Below are positions 1 to 14,554 of a DNA stretch of 64,000 nucleotides, piece by piece. The notes under the pieces were generated by a model. It saw only the letters and a program-made list of their open reading frames with translations. It had not been told where the DNA came from and searched no databases. The position numbers and the translations under genes are program-made. Origin of the DNA: Cristatella mucedo (lineage: Eukaryota; Bryozoa; Phylactolaemata; Cristatellidae); NCBI GenBank assembly GCA_009760855.2, contig WPIO01000022.1, positions 5,530,501-5,594,500 on the forward strand. Direction: 5' to 3'. How positions within the stretch are numbered: position 1 is the first letter of the stretch; each line of letters starts with the position of its first letter.

Positions 1-232
1 TGCATCGAGCCAACCTAATGTCCTACCCCCCGACCTAGCTGTGCGGTCAAGAGGTGGATGATTCTACAGGGAAATCAGCTTTGCCAGGATAAGAGAAGTT
101 ACACATTGAAGGTCAAACTGAGACTAAAGCAGAAGCGAATTGCAGCTAGTGCTATTTCTATTGCTTTCTCTCTAGTTATGTCTTAGGCCAGTGCTGCAGG
201 GCCGAATGGAATGGCTTTGCAATGTGTATTCC

Positions 233-978
233 AAAATAATAATAATAATAATAATAATAATAGTAATAATGCACTTGATAAAGCACCCTCAGAGAACTCA
301 ATCTCTTTCTAGGCGCTTTACATCTGCTGCAAAGTGAAATGCAATTGAATGGGAAGTAATATCATGGTTGATAAACAAACAAAATGAATAACATGGTTAG
401 GAGTGACATGCACAGGGTCAGCATGCAAATGTGGTTAGTGGCAGCATGCACAGTCTCAGCACGCATAAGCACACCAAGGACGAATCACAGGGACCCAATA
501 CATGCTGTCCTAAATAGGTGTTTTTAAGTTCTTTTTAAATGTGGTCAGGTCAGGGGATGTTCTGACGCAGGTCGGGAGGGAGTTCCAGGCTTTGGGAGCA
601 TACGAACTAAATGCACGGTCTCCAAAGGATTTAAGGTTTGTATGAGGTATTTTTAGACTGCTGGATTCCGAAAAGCAGGTGGTACGATGCTTGGCCTGGT
701 GGGGGAGTAGATCTGAGAGATAGGCTGGAGCCAAAGAATGAAGTGACCTAAAAGTGAGCAACAAAACCTTGAAGTCAATCCGTTGCTTGACTGGTAGCCA
801 GTACATGTCGGCGAGAAGAGGAGTAATGTGGCCACTGCGACGCTCACGACAGACAAGCCTAGCTGCAGAATTTTGCACCAGCTGCAATCGCCTGATCGCA
901 CATGCTGGTAGGCCAGTAAGCAGTGAGTTGCAGAAGTCGAGACGGGATGTCACGAATGCATGGACCAACTTGTCCCAG
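233..978 (-). mobile_element. LINE-1 copy (L2/CR1-like), 5'-truncated, 3' end with ATT tail
   Basis: On the minus strand, bases 978 to 510 read as the C-terminal part of a non-LTR reverse transcriptase, with the blocks [36 protein letters not shown] and APKAWNSLP that recur in copies at 35, 42 and 49 kb. The copy ends at the low-coordinate side in the family's 3' hairpin (about 275-335) followed by an ATT microsatellite tail (233-270). The 5' side stops near 978, where a CAG/CTG-rich stretch begins, so this is a 5'-truncated insertion. It lies downstream of GINS4 exon 2, in the next GINS4 intron or its 3' flank. Confidence 0.85.
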
Positions 979-1230
979 AAGCAGCAGCAAGCAGCTGCAG
1001 CAGCAAGCAGGAGCATTGCAAGTAGCAGGAAGCAGCAGCAGTATACGTCAGCACGAACGTTAGAGTAAACACGAGGCAGAGTGAACACTCACTTTCTTCA
1101 ATCGAAGTCTCAGGTAATCGCATATCATGTAGCGTATCCTTTCAATCTGCAAGTGATAAGTGCCTCAGGCAGCCAGTAGCAGGCAGGATGGCATATCAAT
1201 GAAATCGAATGCACGCACATTGCAACCAAC

Positions 1231-3745
<2,515 letters not shown>

Positions 3746-3797
3746 TTGCAGCAGCTGCAGGCGGAAGACTGCCTAGGCGGATGTTGAATGACCGCAG

Positions 3798-3834
3798 TTC
3801 CCGCCGTTGCCGGGGTTCGCTTGGAGCGGAAGTT
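3798..3834. promoter_or_regulatory. Candidate GINS4 proximal promoter: E2F-like and ETS-like sites
   Basis: TTCCCGCC (3798-3805) resembles an E2F site and lies about 53 bp upstream of the GINS4 start codon. GCGGAAGT (3826-3833) contains an ETS core. GINS genes in other animals are S-phase genes under E2F control, so the placement fits. The sites are short and no TATA box is evident; this is inference from motif and position only. Confidence 0.35.
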
Positions 3835-3839
3835 ATAGT

Positions 3840-5880
3840 TATAAATTGCATATTATTATTTTTATCTTTATTAAAAGAGATATTTTATAAATATAATTTA
3901 TCTGTAGCAATGCAATAATTGTAACTCTAATTGTAACGCGTTTGAACTTGGACATGCGCTTTTTCCACATGCGATATGTACGTTTAACTTAGTCTTATAT
4001 CTATGCTCAGTTGTCTCAGTTATCTGCATATAATTTATTACGACGCGTACTCGAACTGGTCACCGGCGGATGAACGCAGCGAATCAACCGAAATTTTTCG
4101 GCCTCGATGACTTGAAACTATGGACACAGCTGTCTGTATATTTTCTCTTCGATGTTGAGTAGTGTAAGTACCCAAAAGCTCCGGAAGCAGTCTACAATTG
4201 TATCGCGAATCTCGACAAATTAGTGTAGAGGGACTCTGGTTTTCTCACTCGAAGCGTCACTTTCCGGTGAGCTGCAGTTAGTCTGCTCCTTGCAGTATCG
4301 TATTTATTGCTTCTAGCGCCTCTAGCGACTGAGTGATCGGAGGCGCAAGGTATCGGCGTTCCCATTATGGGAACAAGCTCGGCGTCCGAAAGTTTACTAT
4401 TTACGAGACTACTTTGAAGATGTAGCGTTTCAATGTTGCTTAAGGAAAGAAAGTAACGCGCATCTTCATCTTGTACACTTTTCCACTTTTTGCGAAGCCG
4501 AGTCGCATTTCTGTCGCTAGCAAGATTCGCCTGCTAAGCGTAGCTGTACCATCCCTTTAAGGACGGTTAGGAAATCCATGCGAAAAAAGTGCCCTTTTTC
4601 GAAAGCCAGCGGGAGCAGGTTGTGGTGCTAACCACGCCACTTAGTGGGGGGCTTCTCTTGCTCTACTACATGACCGAAGCTCTTCGCGTTGAGGCGCGCT
4701 TAGCAGGATCGCGCGTACGAGAGCTAAACGCACTCGGCGACATACTTATTCACTCGGCGAACTCGCTTTTGTTAGCAATACTATCCCCGCGGTGGTCTAA
4801 AGTACAGGGTCCCAGAGAACAAGCTGGAACAAGCGCAGCGAGAAGCTGTGGTAAACCAGGAGAAAGTAGCCACGGGAAAAACCAGATTCCGTCGCCGATT
4901 TCAGATTGCCTGACCGGATTCACTCACCAATCTTTCCAGAGTCAAATAACACCTCACGCCAGCCCCAAAGCTTTGGATTCGAGGGATTCCTTTTCGCGGC
5001 GGAGTTGCATCAGGTCGATCGGAGTGAATTTATTTCTCAGGAGTGAATCGCTTGCTCATTAAACGAGCTTATTCTTACTCTTCCGACGCGTTCATGTTGA
5101 CAGAGCTGAAAGTTATCTGTCTGAGTTGTTGTTAAATTCGCACATGTGCACGTTTCACGTACATCTCTGGCTGTTGCCTCGTATTCTGAATTCTAAAAGG
5201 AAAGTGACGACTCGTGCTTGGGGTATTTCTTCCAGGTGGATGATTATTCCGCGAACACGCGGGTGCGACAAATTTGCCTCAGTCAACCACAATCCATTCC
5301 TTAATTGAGGAGGAAATGACCGAAAATAGGCGGTGCGAAGCTCGAATTTCACGTGAATATTGTAGTTCACCCTCATTAAAATGTACCTACCGAATTGTAT
5401 GCCATAACGCTCGCACATTCTCTTGCAAATGGACTTGGAAGACGCTGGCCACGACCGCAATCTATCGCAATCCACTTAATTCCACCGTAAATCCGCTAGA
5501 AATTGGCTCTGCGGAGCTTCAACTTCGATTGCGTACTATATTTCGCTTCCGCTAAATGGTAACATAAAGATTGTGAACAATTATAATAGCAATTACAATT
5601 ATAGCAATTATATTCATAATATAATATATTTATAATATACGCATACGATATGATAATTATAACATAATACAATAATTATAATATATATATATATATATGT
5701 TATATGTAATATAATAATGATAAACTATAATTATTATATACGCGCTTGTTTTAATGCAATCAACTACAGTCGATTGCGTTGGATTGCATGAGTGCACTAA
5801 GACTCAGCAATATTCAAAAGTAATGCAAGCCACGGCTGATAGCTGTACACACGAGGTCCGGCACACAACCCGTGGGCAAT
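3840..5880. other. Upstream of GINS4; no gene recognised
   Basis: Mixed-composition sequence with an open frame of 157 codons on the plus strand (4589-5062) and others near 5155-5555. None resembles a known protein, and none shows convincing splice or family signals. An AT-rich segment with short TA runs lies at 5560-5760. Confidence 0.5.
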
Positions 5881-5882
5881 GG

Positions 5883-6060
5883 TAAGCCGTGATGGCACAC
5901 TAGGTAAGGCGGCTGCTTTTCACGACCTCCGTCCCGAGGTTGTGGGTTCGAATCCTCCGGGTGGATGATTCTATATCGCCGCTGCAAGCGGTGGTGATAG
6001 CCATAGAGGCTCTTCTGTCCCTATACAAAAGGAAGCTGTTAAATCAGCTAGTATTTTTTT
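5883..6060 (+). mobile_element. SINE-B copy, full-length-looking, tRNA-derived
   Basis: Starts GCCGTGATGGCACACTAGGT with an A-box-like element, has a near-perfect B box (GGTTCGAATCC at about 5945), then the body TCGCCGCTGCAAGCGGTGGT with GATAGCC and GGCTCTTCTGTC, and the tail GCTGTTAAATCAGCTAG. It is one of the best SINE-B copies here. Confidence 0.85.
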
Positions 6061-6884
6061 ATGAGACCGCGTGCGGTATAGCACGGAATTTGGTTGGTAC
6101 ACTTAAACGCTAGCATAGCTTACACGCTATACAATCCAGGTTGGACCTTGGCGCCGCCGATTTCTGGTGAATTTTCGGCAGTTGCTGTCGTCTTTGGAGC
6201 CCATTTGGAGGGGATCGCTTGAGCGAAAACGCATGAGATTTTGTTGGCATATTATAATGACGGTGTACTACGACACTCGCTCGAAATTTGAGCTTCTCGC
6301 CGCCGATTTCCTGTCGATTTTCGCTAAATTAGAGTAGATTGCTGTTGAAAGCGGCAATTCGTTGCGTCCAGGCACTCCGGCTACGCGGGCCAGAGCTGGC
6401 CCCGCTGCGCCAGCCGTAGGGGGGGGGGGGAGGGGTTAGTCGTGCCTCGGTCCCGTTGGTTGGTTTGTGGCTGGGCGAATGACGCATTGGCGAGGTAATG
6501 CGGCCTTTCGGCTTGGCGGGCGATACGTGGGCGAGATAAACTCCAGCCGCTGGGTGGCCGTGCGGAGTGGCGTTGCTCCGGCGAGCGCTGGAAGCGGTAG
6601 ATAACGCACGATTATTGCCACGGACTAGCGTCTCGTTTTGGCACTACGCAGCACTTCAACAACCAACTCCCTCCCTCGTCCGGCGTTCTGCGGCCTTCAG
6701 TGGGAAGCTCGAAGCGCGACGCAAATAGAGATAAAGTAGTAAAGGACCAGAGGCGGCTACGGAGTTCAGCTGGCTACGGCTAAGAGAAAGAATCCTCTTT
6801 ATTACCGGTCAAGCGCGGGCAGATCAACTAACGAGATAGGTAAGCAGTCCTTTCCGTAATCGTAAAGCAGTAACGTGTGACTTA
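6061..6884. other. No gene recognised; short duplicated segment
   Basis: GC-rich sequence with a G run at 6420-6430. About 6460-6500 (GGTTTGTGGCTGGGCGA and flanks) resembles 11,880-11,915, suggesting a dispersed repeat I cannot classify. Confidence 0.4.
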
Positions 6885-7085
6885 TAATAATAATAATAAT
6901 ACCAGCTGATTAAACAGCCTCTTTTTTATAGCGGTAGAAGAGCCCTTAAGGCTATCGTCACCGCTTTTAGTGGCAATAAAGGATCGCCAACTGCAAGATT
7001 CGAATTCAAGACTTCGGGATCGAAGTCATGAAAAGCTAGCACCTTACCTAGTGGGCCAGTACGGCTCACCACCGAAAGTTACCAA
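6885..7085 (-). mobile_element. SINE-B copy with TTA tail
   Basis: Minus-strand SINE-B: tRNA-like head with TGGCCCACTAGGTAAGGTGC, B-box region GATCCCGAAGTC and GAATTCGAATCTTG, body AAAGCGGTGACGATAGCC, and tail AATCAGCTGG. A TTA repeat (6888-6901) caps the 3' end. Confidence 0.8.
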
Positions 7086-8026
7086 AACACGGCTCCTCGC
7101 TAACGTAAAGCAGTGGTACGCGAGGCATAGCCATAACATTCATTTCACATCGCCATCAGAGAAACAAGTTTGTCCTCATCGAGCGAAAGTTGACAACCGC
7201 CACATTACTCCTTGTGCCGACACAATGAACACCATGTTGGCAGAAAATTAAAGCAGCTTGTCGACCATCAGAGCAGCAGTCCTTCATCTTAACAGTTTGC
7301 ACGGAAACAGTCTCTAAGTAATTTACAGCAGTCACAGGCCCCACAGTGGCTGTAACCGGCACAGGAAGAACGACCAGTTCATTCTCGCATTGTTGGTCAA
7401 GGTTAATATACCCGACACCTGCTTGGAGCCATTTCCACTTTCTCATGTAAAATTATCAACTCTGGTGTCAAAGCCGGCCACAGTCAGTCTCCGAATTAAA
7501 ATTGCGGAGCTTCCACTACGGCCTGCGACATCTGTGCGACATTTGTCACTTTATTGCCCTTGATATCGTCTAGATTAGCAGGAGTAAGTTCAATCCTGCT
7601 ATCGTCATTAGCGCCTTCAAGTTTCGGCCTTTTAGCGGGCATCATTCTCTGCAGACTGCTGGTTAGTCACAACGCTTGCGTTATTATTTGTAACGTTTGG
7701 GTGTCGGACGTGCTGGACACTTTCCGACGTACCGCCAGCAGCCGTCTCGTGCTAGTGGCTCACTGCTTGTGGCTAAATTGGTGCAGCTCTCCTCTGGAGA
7801 GCAGGGCCGGAGGGGACCGGCTAGCCAGAAATTCTGACCAGTTGCATTGGCTGCCCGGACCAGAGGCGAGCCCACTGAGCGTGCCGCGCGTCCGAGTGCT
7901 ACAACGGCTCTACCGCTGAGCAATAGCTTGTACGTGAATCCGTCGCCGAGCAGGTTTCTGGCCCGTTAGCCGGTCGATCGCAGCCGGCATCTGTTGCGTT
8001 GTCTGATTGGCAATATTGGCGTCTGA
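7086..8026. other. No gene recognised
   Basis: Open frames up to 121 codons exist on both strands (7554-7919, 7684-7923), but they overlap each other, lack recognisable motifs and have no convincing splice context. Confidence 0.45.
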
Positions 8027-8034
8027 GCGCAGAA

Positions 8035-10307
8035 TAGAGCTTCTGGTAACTGTTTAACTGCAACAGTAAAAGAGCCGTTTTTAGTCCAAAATAAAAAAAC
8101 AGTAAACAGCTGTTTCTAATTTAACAGTTTAACTGTTTCAAACGGTGATTTTTAAACAAAAAGATATCACAACTGACGCTCAAACGTTAATCATGGATGT
8201 GCAACATGTAACGGAAAACCAATTTATAAAGTTTCTTTTCAATGTATTAGTGGTTTTGTATGAGGATTTTATCAAATTGGCCAACAACTAAACTTAAAGC
8301 GCAGTTTTGGAAAATAAGTAAGATATTAATTACATTTATCTCGTGGCATCAACAAATATTGGTGTTCTTTTCATCCATGTCTTCTGTTTGGAAATACGCT
8401 TCAAAACGAAAGAATCCAATTACAGAAGAGCTTGATGGTAAATTTGGACGATGCAATAAAAACGCCAGACGTTCTGGAAACTGCATTACAACGTTGAAGA
8501 GTCATCTGAAAATACAAGGAATTGATTTTGATAAACCTGCTGGAGGGTGCATGTCCAAGAAGAGCCAGTGCACATTAAGGGAACCAAAACGATTGCCAAT
8601 TTCCAGAGGCGAAGGAGTCCGAAGAAGATTGTTACCAATCTGGCTGCTGATGGAATATCGATTAGAGCTATTGCTAGAAACAAGTATACACGGCAATCGA
8701 TCTCATGGAACAGATTACAACTTCCAGCAAACGAAAACAGTGTGTTGAAGCTGGATTATGATTACGAAGAAGAGAGAAGCAAAATGATTGCCGAAATCAA
8801 GGGAAAACTCGTGAGAGGAGTAAAGCTTAGCATGACTGTGGATAAATACACAACCGTGAGAGGACGTCGATTCTTCGGAGTCAACATTTATGATAGCGAC
8901 GATAAAACAACAATCACGACGGGTCTTTTTCGCATATTTGGTTCGTGTACTGCTCTCAATATGACAGAATCATTGAAACAGCTTTTGAGCATTTTTGGAA
9001 TAAAAATGGAAAGGAATTTGGTGGGATCTACTCAGGTGGGCGCTGCAGGAAAAAAGAAATGCATTAGCCTAATCGATGTCTTCTGTGGACAGCTCAGCTT
9101 AAACCATGGTCTGAACCTTGGAGTATGTGACACATTGTACCGAAGAGTACTGAGATGGACGATTTAAACATGTGACGATAGTGACGATATTAGTAAAATG
9201 GACAATTTTGAAGCAGGTGGGGACTTGGATGTGATCGGCGATTATACATTAGGAGACTCGATTACCACGATCTGCTAAAGAAATCACGCAAACTTGTCAA
9301 ATTCATCAAAAATCAACTTTTCGGAATAATGTCTTTAAATCGAGAGTAAAAGCTGAGTTCGGACGTGAGATTTAACTGCAACTTGACGTGAAGACGCGTT
9401 AGAACTTCATCCCAACAGTGTTAGAGCCGCTAGTAAAGACAGAAGTCGCCGTCTACGAAACACTAACCGAATTCAAGGAACTAGAAGGGATTGAGACATA
9501 TTAGTATATTTTGACGCTCTCAAACCTCTTCTGAAGGCAGTAGAACCCGTTAAACTTGCTGCTGAGAATCCAAGTCGAGAAGACACGACGCTGGTGAACG
9601 CTGATATAATTTTAGAATTCATGTTCATCAAGCTCTCTAACCTGAATAAAGACATCAGTACCAAACCCATGGAAAATTTGAACTGTCGCGTTGAAGAGCG
9701 ATTGAACAAGGATGTCATGAACCTCATGCGAAGTCTCAAAGATCCACCTGTCGCCACGTCAAAAACTACGTTAAATTTCGCAGGAATTGTAGCGTCTCGT
9801 TTATTTGGAGTGAACGATGTAGAAGTTGCGGTCGAACAGTCGTCAAATAATGCTGAAAGTGCGAATTAGTCTCTTCAAGATGAACTGAATTGGTTGCTTC
9901 AAAAAGATGGATCATAAATTGCAGTCTGAGGACAAGAGAGTTTTAAAATGGCTTAAGTCCGAATTCACGCTCTTCCGGAACTCTGGCTGGCGCACTGAAA
10001 ATCTCCAGAAATTGTACAACAAAAATTGTATCCATTAAATTGACATCAAATTACGTTAAAAGTGTTTCTCGGTCTCTACGAATTTCTGTACAAAATTAAG
10101 ATCGCGTCTCTCATATAAATCGCTTAGTGCACTTGTATTCTTGAAAGATGTTCAATAAAACGGTGTTCATCACAAAAATAAGCTACTTATTGTAAAATTA
10201 GTGAAAAAATAGAAAAACAATAAAAACAGCTGTTAACAGCTGTTTTTTGAAAATAGACAACAGTAAACAGCTGTTTTCAAAAAATGACTGTTTTTTCAGA
10301 AACCCTA
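8035..10307 (+). mobile_element. Decayed hAT-superfamily DNA transposon
   Basis: The left end starts TAGAGCTTCTG and the right end finishes CAGAAACCCTA, an imperfect inverted repeat of the TAGGG type usual for hAT elements. The 8-bp flanks GCGCAGAA (8027-8034) and GCACAGAG (10308-10315) match at 6 of 8 bases, as expected for an aged hAT target duplication. Both subterminal regions repeat the motif AACAGCTGTTT several times in both orientations, as hAT ends often do. Inside is a broken BED-finger/hAT transposase. The 2.27-kb size suits an autonomous element with some loss. Confidence 0.8.
8260..9867 (+). pseudogene. hAT transposase pseudogene (BED finger and DDE-domain remnants)
   Basis: Reading frames are spread over 8260-8748, 8547-9167 and 9594-9869 with a frame change near 8550 and stops near 9168. 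The first part has the BED-finger pattern VWKYASKR...C.....SGNCITTLKSHLKI (about 8385-8515). The second has EIKGKLVRGVKLSMTVDKYT followed by TVRGRRFFGVNIY, like the K-S-T-D-T segment around the first catalytic aspartate of hAT transposases, and a later CLNH-like stretch (LSLNHGLNLGVCDTLY). The third contains a helical piece from the C-terminal half. The usual hAT dimerisation block with its LWWK-type motif is not seen. The gene cannot encode an intact transposase. Confidence 0.75.
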
Positions 10308-10315
10308 GCACAGAG

Positions 10316-10869
10316 GAACTGTTCAGCTGAAGCCCCATGAAACATCCACTAGGGGGGAGGGCAGCACCCAGCGGAGGCAGCAGGCTCGCGGCAAAACTGA
10401 CATAAATTTGGCTAATGAGCGGCCTCTGAAACACACTCTGACGGCGAGTCTCCAGAAGTCACCTGCCATTTTTTAAATGAAAAAGGCACTCAGCAGATGC
10501 AACGGTACGTGAAAAACTTGACGGTTAAGGGGTCCTTAAAAACAAGCCAACACGCACGACTTTTTTGCAAAATGCGATGTAATCGTTGGAGAGAAAAGGC
10601 AGTCGTGTTTAGAAAAACTCTTTGACTTCCTTGACAAGCCATGTAGCTTTCAAATTTTCGAACGGATTCGTCGGATGCCGACATTTTAACCGAAGGATTT
10701 TTATTTATATTTAAATTCACATTTAAATATATTAAAAATTAATGAATAAAACATCTTCGACATTTCCTGTCACTTTGCGGATACCCTCTGGGTCGGCGGG
10801 TCGGAGTAAAAAAAAGCCGGATCTCTCAGTCGGGTCCTGGAGTTTCCCTCGCTCGGAGCCGGATCATTC
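10316..10869. other. No gene recognised
   Basis: Sequence to the right of the hAT element; A+T-rich around 10680-10745. I see no exon, RNA gene or classifiable repeat. Confidence 0.5.
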
Positions 10870-11500
10870 AGTGTATCTCCTTCTGTAACTCCACTAAGTA
10901 ACAAAGACTATGTGGGTGTTACGCAGGAGAGTTTTGTATAGCGCGCTCACAGCCTAACAGACTTCGTCTCACGCAACAAAGAGAAAGTGGGAAGCATAGC
11001 AGAGTCAGGAGAGCAGTTGAGGAAGTGAGTAGCATGGAAGTAGCAGCTCAGGATCGCTGAAAAGGATGAGCCATAGTCGGCAGCAGGCGATTAGTTGTCG
11101 TTGCGTAAGAATTGTGGAAGCGAGTTCCACAGTCTAAGACCTGCAGAGGAAAAGCTTTGTCACCGACGGTCTTTAAGCGGAGGAGTGGACCAGCTAATTT
11201 TTGCAGCAGTTCAACTAGGTATGGAGGAGTCTGTAGAAGCAGTCTTCCGAATGAAGCTTTTAAAATTGAAGCAGCTGTCGAAAACGACACCTAAATTTCG
11301 AGCACGTGGTGATGGTCGCACAATAGCGTCACCTATTAGAAGAGCAAAGCCTTTTAATCAAGGACACCTTAGGGTGTCCTATGAGCAGCAGTTCGGTTTT
11401 ATCGTCATTTAATTTAAAGAAGTTTTCCGACATCCTGGATCGAATTTCGGCAAGGCAAGCATTCAGTTTCTCAGTTGCTGCAACAGATTCCAACGGTTTG
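10870..11500 (-). mobile_element. LINE-2 fragment (CR1/L2-type), C-terminal reverse transcriptase region
   Basis: Minus-strand frames include the post-RT motif LVELLQKLAGPLLRLKTVGD followed by KAFPLQVLDCGTRFHNSYAT, a typical non-LTR element C-terminus. The sequence closely parallels 13,200-14,160. It skips an internal block present in the longer copy (joined near 11,230), so it carries an internal deletion. Confidence 0.75.
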
Positions 11501-12415
11501 AATGGAAACCGACCGAAGCATTGCTCAACGCGGAGTGGCGGAGAATGACTATTAAGCTTCGCCCACGGCATGTTTGGCGACCTGATCGCAAATGATCGAG
11601 GCGCAGAGAAAATATTCTCAAAAAAGAAACAGTATCGAACCAAGCATCTTCGCGTACCGGTGTATAATTAATATTACTATGGCTAGTCGCGCAACGACGA
11701 TCTCTAGGAGCGTAGAACATATTCGACCTTCGCTCTCGAGCTAAACAAATTCGACATTCGCTTGTTCTTTATTCACCATTCATCATTTTATCATACTCTG
11801 ATCTAGAATTTGAATGAAGACGGCAGATCTCGCCATAACTGCGATTGGCCGTAGAGACTCGTGCGGGTACAGGGCTGAAAGAGGATTGGCCTGTGGCTGG
11901 GCGACGCACATTGACGGAGCTGTCGCAGTTGCACTGCAGTAACTTTAAATAAAGAAGCTGCAGATCTCATGTGGATCTTGGCAATGAATTAGATTTTAGG
12001 CGTGATAACTATTTATTGGAAGCTGAGCAGTTACACTGCATTTCAAGGCAGAGTTCTCATCATCGCCAAACCCAATGTTTATACGGTTCGTAGAAAGGTG
12101 CTTAAAGTCGACGCTGTCAATATTTTTAATATAGTTGCTCAGAGATACATTTACGGTTGGTTAATTTTTCACTTACGCACTGTGCACTTCTTGGTTTCGG
12201 CTAGCATGAATGATTTTGATTCATTGCTGCAATCAGCGATCCTGTAACTTCGTTGTCAGTGCGACAATCAGAGTGCATTTATCTCACCGCAAGCAGTATC
12301 ACTAAAAAACGGACTTTTTATGTTGGTACTTCCTAGATCATATGCTCACGGACATGCAAATTTTTGTTAGCTAAAGCATAAAAAACACAGCCTGCACTTA
12401 CAGGTAAGCCCCTAA
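11501..12415. other. No gene recognised
   Basis: Includes 11,870-11,930, similar to 6,450-6,510 (see there). An 81-codon open frame at 12,002-12,247 has no recognisable features. Confidence 0.4.
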
Positions 12416-12419
12416 GCAG

Positions 12420-12775
12420 CTTTCGGTTTGATGTGGCAGCCTATATTTAATCTGAGCCAGGCAAATGGTTGGGGAAGTAAATGGCATAGAAGCAGCATCC
12501 AGCAGGTCTGCATGGAAAGACAGAGCACAGTCTGCAGAGGATAAGAAAGCGTTTCATAGCTTTCAAAAGAAACTGATTTCGACGGAGGAAGTGAGTTTCA
12601 TGTTCTGGGACCTGCAGCACAAAAGCTTCTGTTGCCAGCAGTATTGAAAAGGAAGACGTTAGCAGATAATATTGTGCTAAGAGGACCCGAGGGCCTGCAC
12701 CCCAGTGAAACTGGCATGACAGTTCAGCAAGGTATGAAAGAAGCGTTAGTCTTAGCCCAGGAGTAAGACGTTCGC
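12420..12775 (-). mobile_element. LINE-2 fragment
   Basis: Shares with the copies at 11.1, 13.5 and 57.3 kb the run around GGACCTGCAG...AAAGCTTCTGT and the block GAGGACCCGAGGGCCTGCAC...CTGGCATGACAG. Frames are broken; it is an old fragment. Confidence 0.55.
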
Positions 12776-12784
12776 ACTTCACGT

Positions 12785-12905
12785 ACCAGGGCATGACTGG
12801 GTTCGAGTCGGGAAGCGATCAGTTCTTTACTGCTTGGTGCAAGCGCTGGTGATAGCCATTAAGGCTCTTTTACCCCTATTTAAATGAGGTTCCTAAATAA
12901 GCTAA
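12785..12905 (+). mobile_element. SINE-B copy, 5'-truncated
   Basis: Begins at a B-box-like GGGTTCGAGTCGGG and runs through AAGCGCTGGTGATAGCC and AAGGCTCTTTTACC to the AATAAGCTAACC tail. The A-box half is missing. Confidence 0.75.
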
Positions 12906-13194
12906 CCTTTAATTTACTTTAAGAAGCCAAACCGTTTTGGGCCTTGCAGGTTAGAGTATGACTTTTGGTCTGTATCTGAAAATAGACTTTTAAGAACCGT
13001 GACAGCTTCTTTAGCGAAGGGATAAATACACGAATCTCTAGGATATAAAAACCAATCTAGTGGCTGAATTTAGCATCAACCGACTAAGCGTAATGACTTT
13101 TTTTTGAGAGCCCTGTCACTCATGCAGAGTGGCGGCAGTCCAGAAAAGGGATATGCACTGAGCCATAGCCAGCCTTTGCGGAAAGTAGCTCCTA
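12906..13194. other. No gene recognised
   Basis: Short unassigned spacer between SINE-B and LINE-2, perhaps an older LINE remnant. Confidence 0.35.
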
Positions 13195-14303
13195 ATACTA
13201 ATGTACTGTAATGTCTCTCCGTCTGTAGCTCCACAAAGCCACAAAGACCATGAAGGTGTTATGCAGGAGAGTTTTTTATAGCCCACTTACAGCCTAAGCG
13301 GCTTTAGGTACACATTCGGTAGCCAACAGACTTCATCTCACGCAACAAAGAGAAAGTGGGAAGCATAGTTGAGTTAGGAGAGCAGTTGAGGTAGTGAGTA
13401 TCGTGGAAGTAGCAGATCAGGGCCGCTGAAAAGGATGAGCCACAGTCGGCAGCTGGAGAGTAGCTGTCGTTGCGTAAGAATTGTGGAAGCGAGTTCCACA
13501 GTCTAGGACCTGCAGAGCTATAGCTTCTGTCGCCAACGGTCTTTAAGCGGAGGAATGGAACAGCTAATTTTTGCAGCAGTTCAGCTAGATATGGAGGAGC
13601 CCAGCCGTGTCAGGCCTAGCGGGTCAGCGTAAGAACTTTGCCTTGTATCTGTTGATCAACTGGCAGCCCTCCTAGCTCTTTTAGAAAAGGAGACACGTAG
13701 CCAAACCTCCAGGACTTGAAAACTAGCCTTGCAGCCATATTCATTGCCAGCTGCAGTGGCTTAGCTGATTTCTTTGATAGCCCAGCCAAATAGGAGTTAC
13801 AAAATAATCAAGCCGAGACAGAACTAAGGAGCTAGTTACATTTGTTTTGCAAGCCACTGTGGAAGACAGCCCCTAATCTTAGATAGGAATAGGACGTGAT
13901 GGCTAGCTGTAGAAGCAGTCTTCCGAATGAAGCTTTTAAAATTTAGGCAGCTGTCGAACACGACACCTAGATTACGAGCACTTGGTGATGGTCGCACAGC
14001 AGCATCACCCACTAGAAGAGCAGAGCCTTCTAATCCAGCCACACGCTTAGGGTGTCCTATGAGCAGCAGTTCAGTTTTATCGCCATTTAGTTTCAAGAAA
14101 TTTTCCGACATCCAGGATCGAATGTTGGCAAGGCAAGCATTCAGTTTATCAGTTGCTGCAGCAAATTCCGGCAATTTGAATGACAAATACAGCTGAGTAT
14201 CGTCAGCATAAAAGTGATATCCTATTCCATGGGCCTTAACAACTTTTCCCGGAGGTTGAGTATAAATGAAGAACAGCAAGGAACCGAGGACCGACCCTTG
14301 AGG

Positions 14304-14308
14304 GATTC
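14304..14308. repeat. Target site duplication, left copy (GATTC)
   Basis: GATTC here is repeated exactly at 14,555-14,559, on the other side of the solo LTR. Confidence 0.8.
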
Positions 14309-14554
14309 TGTGGTTTTAGTTAATTGATGACAGTGCCCCTGATCGCTGTACGAGTGGGCTGTGACACTCGATGTGGTAAGCAGCCGGGCCGTGCGATTAG
14401 TGGTTTGTTTTGCCAAGGGAGTCGGGGGACTCCGGTGGGCGAGAGGGGCGAGGAGAGTCGTGCTTCGCCCTGCTCCGGGTGGAGGGAGAATAAACTGGGG
14501 GTGTTGCTCGTCGGCTGGTGTTCTGTGCCGTTCGTGACGATAATTCAGACTACA
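14309..14554 (+). mobile_element. Solo LTR, 246 bp, inserted in LINE-2
   Basis: Starts TGTGG and ends CTACA, the TG...CA termini of an LTR, flanked by the perfect 5-bp duplication GATTC. A plus-strand AATAAA lies at 14,489-14,494 in a position suitable for LTR polyadenylation. Removing the insert and one GATTC would restore continuity between the two LINE-2 RT segments, which shows it landed in an existing LINE. No internal retrovirus-like genes are present, so an older full element must have recombined down to one LTR. The 5-bp duplication fits Ty3/gypsy or similar; the family cannot be named from the LTR alone. Confidence 0.85.

Noticed and set aside
5883..6060. tRNA genes suggested by good A and B boxes
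   Set aside because: The boxes belong to SINE-B and SINE-A heads; no copy gives a full cloverleaf and all carry SINE bodies and tails.
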